Positions 45,566 to 47,553 of a stretch of 47,553 nucleotides of DNA are shown here, piece by piece. The notes under the pieces were generated by a model. It had not been told where the DNA came from, did not search any database, and saw only the letters and a program-made list of their open reading frames with translations. The position numbers and the translations under genes were made by a program. Source of the DNA: an uncultured Alphaproteobacteria bacterium (lineage in GTDB: Bacteria; Pseudomonadota; Alphaproteobacteria; HIMB59; GCA-002718135). Positions within the stretch are counted from its first letter, which is position 1. Each line of letters starts with the position of its first letter. The stretch spans positions 76,083-123,635 of the forward strand of contig CABXSY010000002.1 of assembly GCA_902514875.1 (NCBI GenBank), in the 5' to 3' direction.

Positions 45566-46129
45566 ATGGTTGAATTTAAAGGTACAAAATCTTCTTGGGG
45601 CTTAGTTGCAAAACTTTTTCATTGGTCATTAGCACTTCTTCTTTTTTGGCAAGTTGCAACAGGGATTAGCCTTCATAATATGGAATTTTCTCCTCTTAAA
45701 ATGGGTTTTATTATTACTCATAAATTTTTTGGCACCTTAGTTTTTAATTTAGTTGTGCTTAGATTAATGTGGAAATACATATTTAATACTCATCCTAAAT
45801 ATGAAAATATTCCTTTATTTCATAAATTCGTTTCGAATTTAGTCCATTTTATACTTTATGGATTAGTTATTTTTATTCCCATACAAGGTACTTATATGAC
45901 GTGGCTTGAAGGAGGAGATGTTCATCTCTTAGGTTTAATAAAAATACCTCCATTAATTGAAGAAAACTTTTTTTTATACCCTCAAGCTCTAACTATACAC
46001 TACTATTCAGCAATTCTTTTAACAGCTCTTTTCTCACTTCATATAGCAGCAGCATTATACCACCGATTTATGATTAAAGATAAATATGGTGTCTGGAAGA
46101 GAATGGCTTTTACAAGAAGTAAGGTGTGA
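45566..46129 (+). CDS. Cytochrome b561
   Basis: The 187-residue protein has four membrane helices with the b-heme histidines of CybB-type proteins: LFHWSLALLLFWQ (H18), ITHKFFG (H52) in helix two, and IHYYSAILLTALFSLHIAAALYH in helix four. It passes electrons between quinol and a periplasmic acceptor such as superoxide. It sits inside the heme cluster, between divergent hemC and hemA, which fits its need for heme. Confidence 0.9.
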   Translation: MVEFKGTKSSWGLVAKLFHWSLALLLFWQVATGISLHNMEFSPLKMGFIITHKFFGTLVFNLVVLRLMWKYIFNTHPKYENIPLFHKFVSNLVHFILYGLVIFIPIQGTYMTWLEGGDVHLLGLIKIPPLIEENFFLYPQALTIHYYSAILLTALFSLHIAAALYHRFMIKDKYGVWKRMAFTRSKV

Positions 46130-46138
46130 CAATTCATT

Positions 46139-46162
46139 CAATTAAACACTTACAATTAAACA
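46139..46162. repeat. Two copies of a 10-base direct repeat before hemA
   Basis: CAATTAAACA occurs at 46139-46148 and 46153-46162, 14 bases apart, in the 55-base spacer before the hemA ATG. It could be a regulator site, but it matches neither the Irr nor the RirA consensus known to me. Confidence 0.4.
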
Positions 46163-46184
46163 TTTGGTAAGATATCTATTAAAT

Positions 46185-47420
46185 ATGCAATATAAAAACT
46201 TCTTTAAATCTGAATTAAAAAATCTGAAAGAACAAGGTCTTTATAGAGATTTTAGAAATATAGACAGACCTATAAAAAGTTTTCCAAATGCAGATGAAAG
46301 TTTCAGAAATAAAGAGAGAGAAGTTGAGGTTTGGTGCTCAAATGACTATCTCAATATGAGTCAGCATCCAGAGGTGGTAAATGAAATAGTAAAGACACTG
46401 CTTGAGTACGGATCTGGTTCAGGTGGAACGAGAAATATATCAGGCACATCAACTTATCACACCCAACTTGAAAAGAAACTTGCAAATGTTCATAATAAAG
46501 AAGCAGCATTAGTTTTTGCTTCTGCATACACAGCAAACCAATCAACATTATGGACTCTAGGAAAAAAAATTAAAGATATTGAAATATTTTCTGATGAATT
46601 AAATCATGCATCATTAATACAAGGCATTAAGAATAGCGGTGCTAAGTGTCATATATTTAAACACAATGACATCGATCATTTAGAACAGTTAATAAAAGAA
46701 GCAAATCCAGATAACCCTAAATTAATAGTTTTTGAAAGTTTATACTCTATGGAGGGTATAAGATCGCCAATAATTAAAATAGTAGAATTAGCCAAAAAAT
46801 ATAACTGTATGACATATTTAGATGAAGTACACTCAGTTGGACTTTACGGTGAAGAAGGTAAAGGTATTGCAGTAGAAATGGGAGTTGAAGATCAAATAGA
46901 TATTATCAATGGAACTTTAGCTAAAGCATATGGTCAAATGGGAGGCTATATTGCAGCTAGTTCAGAAATTATTGATTATATAAGAAGTTTTGCACCAGGC
47001 TTTATTTTTACAACTTCTATTTGTCCATCAATTGCCGCAGGAGCAGCTAAAGCCATTGATATTGTATCTCTAGCAGAACAACTAAGGATAAGAATAAAAG
47101 AAAATGCAGCTTTCATAAGAGAAAATTTAGACTCTCTAGCAATTCCTTATTTAGATACAAATTCTCATATCGTAGCAGTATTAGTCAATGATCCGTTTTT
47201 ATGTAAGAAAGTATCTAAAGATCTAATTGATGATCATGGCATTTATGCACAACCAATTTTTTATCCAACTGTACCTAAAGGTCTAGAAAGATTAAGAATA
47301 ACAGTAACTCCAAAACATAGAAAAGAACATATTGAGAAAATGATTAAAGCTCTTGATACAGTTTGGTCTAAAAACAATTTACCAAGGAAAAATATTAATA
47401 AAGTTACCGTTAATATTTAG
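46185..47420 (+). CDS. hemA: 5-aminolevulinate synthase
   Basis: The 411-residue PLP enzyme joins glycine and succinyl-CoA to begin heme synthesis by the C4 (Shemin) route of alphaproteobacteria. I chose the ATG at 46185 because [18 protein letters not shown] matches the family N-terminus; an upstream TTG at 46164 adds seven residues. Motifs are [17 protein letters not shown] (residues 76-92), HNDIDHLE at 160-167, FESLYSMEG (183-191), [10 protein letters not shown] (213-222) and TLAKAYG with PLP Lys247. It is alone on its transcript beside cytochrome b561. Confidence 0.97.
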   Translation: MQYKNFFKSELKNLKEQGLYRDFRNIDRPIKSFPNADESFRNKEREVEVWCSNDYLNMSQHPEVVNEIVKTLLEYGSGSGGTRNISGTSTYHTQLEKKLANVHNKEAALVFASAYTANQSTLWTLGKKIKDIEIFSDELNHASLIQGIKNSGAKCHIFKHNDIDHLEQLIKEANPDNPKLIVFESLYSMEGIRSPIIKIVELAKKYNCMTYLDEVHSVGLYGEEGKGIAVEMGVEDQIDIINGTLAKAYGQMGGYIAASSEIIDYIRSFAPGFIFTTSICPSIAAGAAKAIDIVSLAEQLRIRIKENAAFIRENLDSLAIPYLDTNSHIVAVLVNDPFLCKKVSKDLIDDHGIYAQPIFYPTVPKGLERLRITVTPKHRKEHIEKMIKALDTVWSKNNLPRKNINKVTVNI

Positions 47421-47553
47421 GTTTTAATATTCATTTCAATTTGCCTTGCCGCAAATCCATAATAAACGACAGCTAAAGTTATAATAAAACCTCCTATTAT
47501 TACAGTAGTACTTGGAACCTCATTAATCCCAAAAATAGGAAGCCATACCCAAA
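47417..47553 (-). CDS. C-terminal end of a membrane transporter, EamA-like, partial
   Basis: A minus-strand frame enters at the window edge and ends with TAA at 47417-47419, overlapping the hemA stop by four bases. The 44 residues show a membrane segment with the pattern [23 protein letters not shown], followed by a basic tail. The E-V-P-x-x-x-x-x-I-G-G pattern is that of the last helix of EamA/DMT-family permeases. The rest lies outside the window. Confidence 0.6.
   Translation of the reverse strand, partial: WVWLPIFGINEVPSTTVIIGGFIITLAVVYYGFAARQIEMNIKT

Noticed and set aside
1-47553. tRNA or rRNA genes, CRISPR arrays, insertion sequences or prophage genes
   Set aside because: No cloverleaf-like GC-rich segment, regular repeat-spacer series, transposase or phage motif was seen while reading the spacers and frames; the gene content is ordinary chromosomal.

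Overview
The window is a very gene-dense, strongly AT-rich stretch of bacterial chromosome. I read about 49 protein genes, two of them cut by the window ends, and no RNA genes, insertion sequences, phage genes or CRISPR. No gene-free stretch reaches 300 bases; the largest gap is about 142 bases. The gene set points to an alphaproteobacterium: COX15-type heme A synthase, COQ9, DUF1244, DUF465, 5-aminolevulinate synthase (C4 heme route), an S21 of alphaproteobacterial type, and a three-part PntAA/PntAB/PntB transhydrogenase. The AT bias, tiny spacers and overlapping genes suggest a streamlined, probably marine, lineage such as the SAR11-like or AEGEAN-169/HIMB59-like groups. That lineage placement is inference from gene content only.

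Layout. Bases 1-1663 (minus) hold ferredoxin reductase, an adrenodoxin-type ferredoxin and a truncated MarR regulator with a palindromic operator-like site before it. Heme A synthase diverges from them at 1717, followed by a tight run of an unusual SDR, a secreted DUF6134-like protein and a second SDR. Bases 4926-7673 hold phosphofructokinase, a DUF465 protein, COQ9, peptide deformylase and ribosomal protein S21. Bases 7670-13656 (minus) hold PntB/PntAB/PntAA, a UbiB/ABC1-type kinase-like protein and oligoendopeptidase F. Next come a long-chain acyl-CoA synthetase, DUF1244, pyruvate kinase, an aspartate-type aminotransferase and a TauE exporter. Bases 19363-29047 (plus) run from a saccharopine-pathway pair through UvrB, a 3-hydroxyisobutyryl-CoA hydrolase-like protein, a dimethylglycine/sarcosine dehydrogenase-like flavoprotein and an AsmA-like protein to an AEC transporter. 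Bases 29040-34148 hold a TPR protein, DUF2805, a GST, LysE, YajQ, RmuC, YqaA and an M24 peptidase. Bases 34149-39387 (minus) are a complete peptide ABC transporter, with endonuclease III diverging from it. Bases 40654-47420 are a heme cluster: hemG, hemF, hemH, hemE, a hemC-hemD-like fusion, cytochrome b561 and hemA. A truncated EamA-like transporter ends the window.

How the genes fit together. The window carries most of protoheme synthesis (hemB is not seen) plus heme A formation. The ferredoxin/reductase pair sits back to back with heme A synthase and could be its electron donor. COQ9 and the UbiB-like protein support ubiquinone synthesis. Phosphofructokinase and pyruvate kinase support Embden-Meyerhof glycolysis, and the transhydrogenase supplies NADPH. 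Amino acid and peptide uptake and breakdown are represented by Dpp, PepF, M24, the saccharopine pair, the hydroxyisobutyryl-CoA hydrolase-like protein and the DMGDH-like protein.

The most distinctive features are the ferredoxin-reductase/heme A synthase linkage, the HemC-HemD-like fusion, a GTP-independent SDR-fold protein that has lost its catalytic Tyr, an endonuclease III with non-canonical cysteine spacing, and the systematic sharing of stop codons at every convergent gene junction. I did not find a clear new defence or mobile system.
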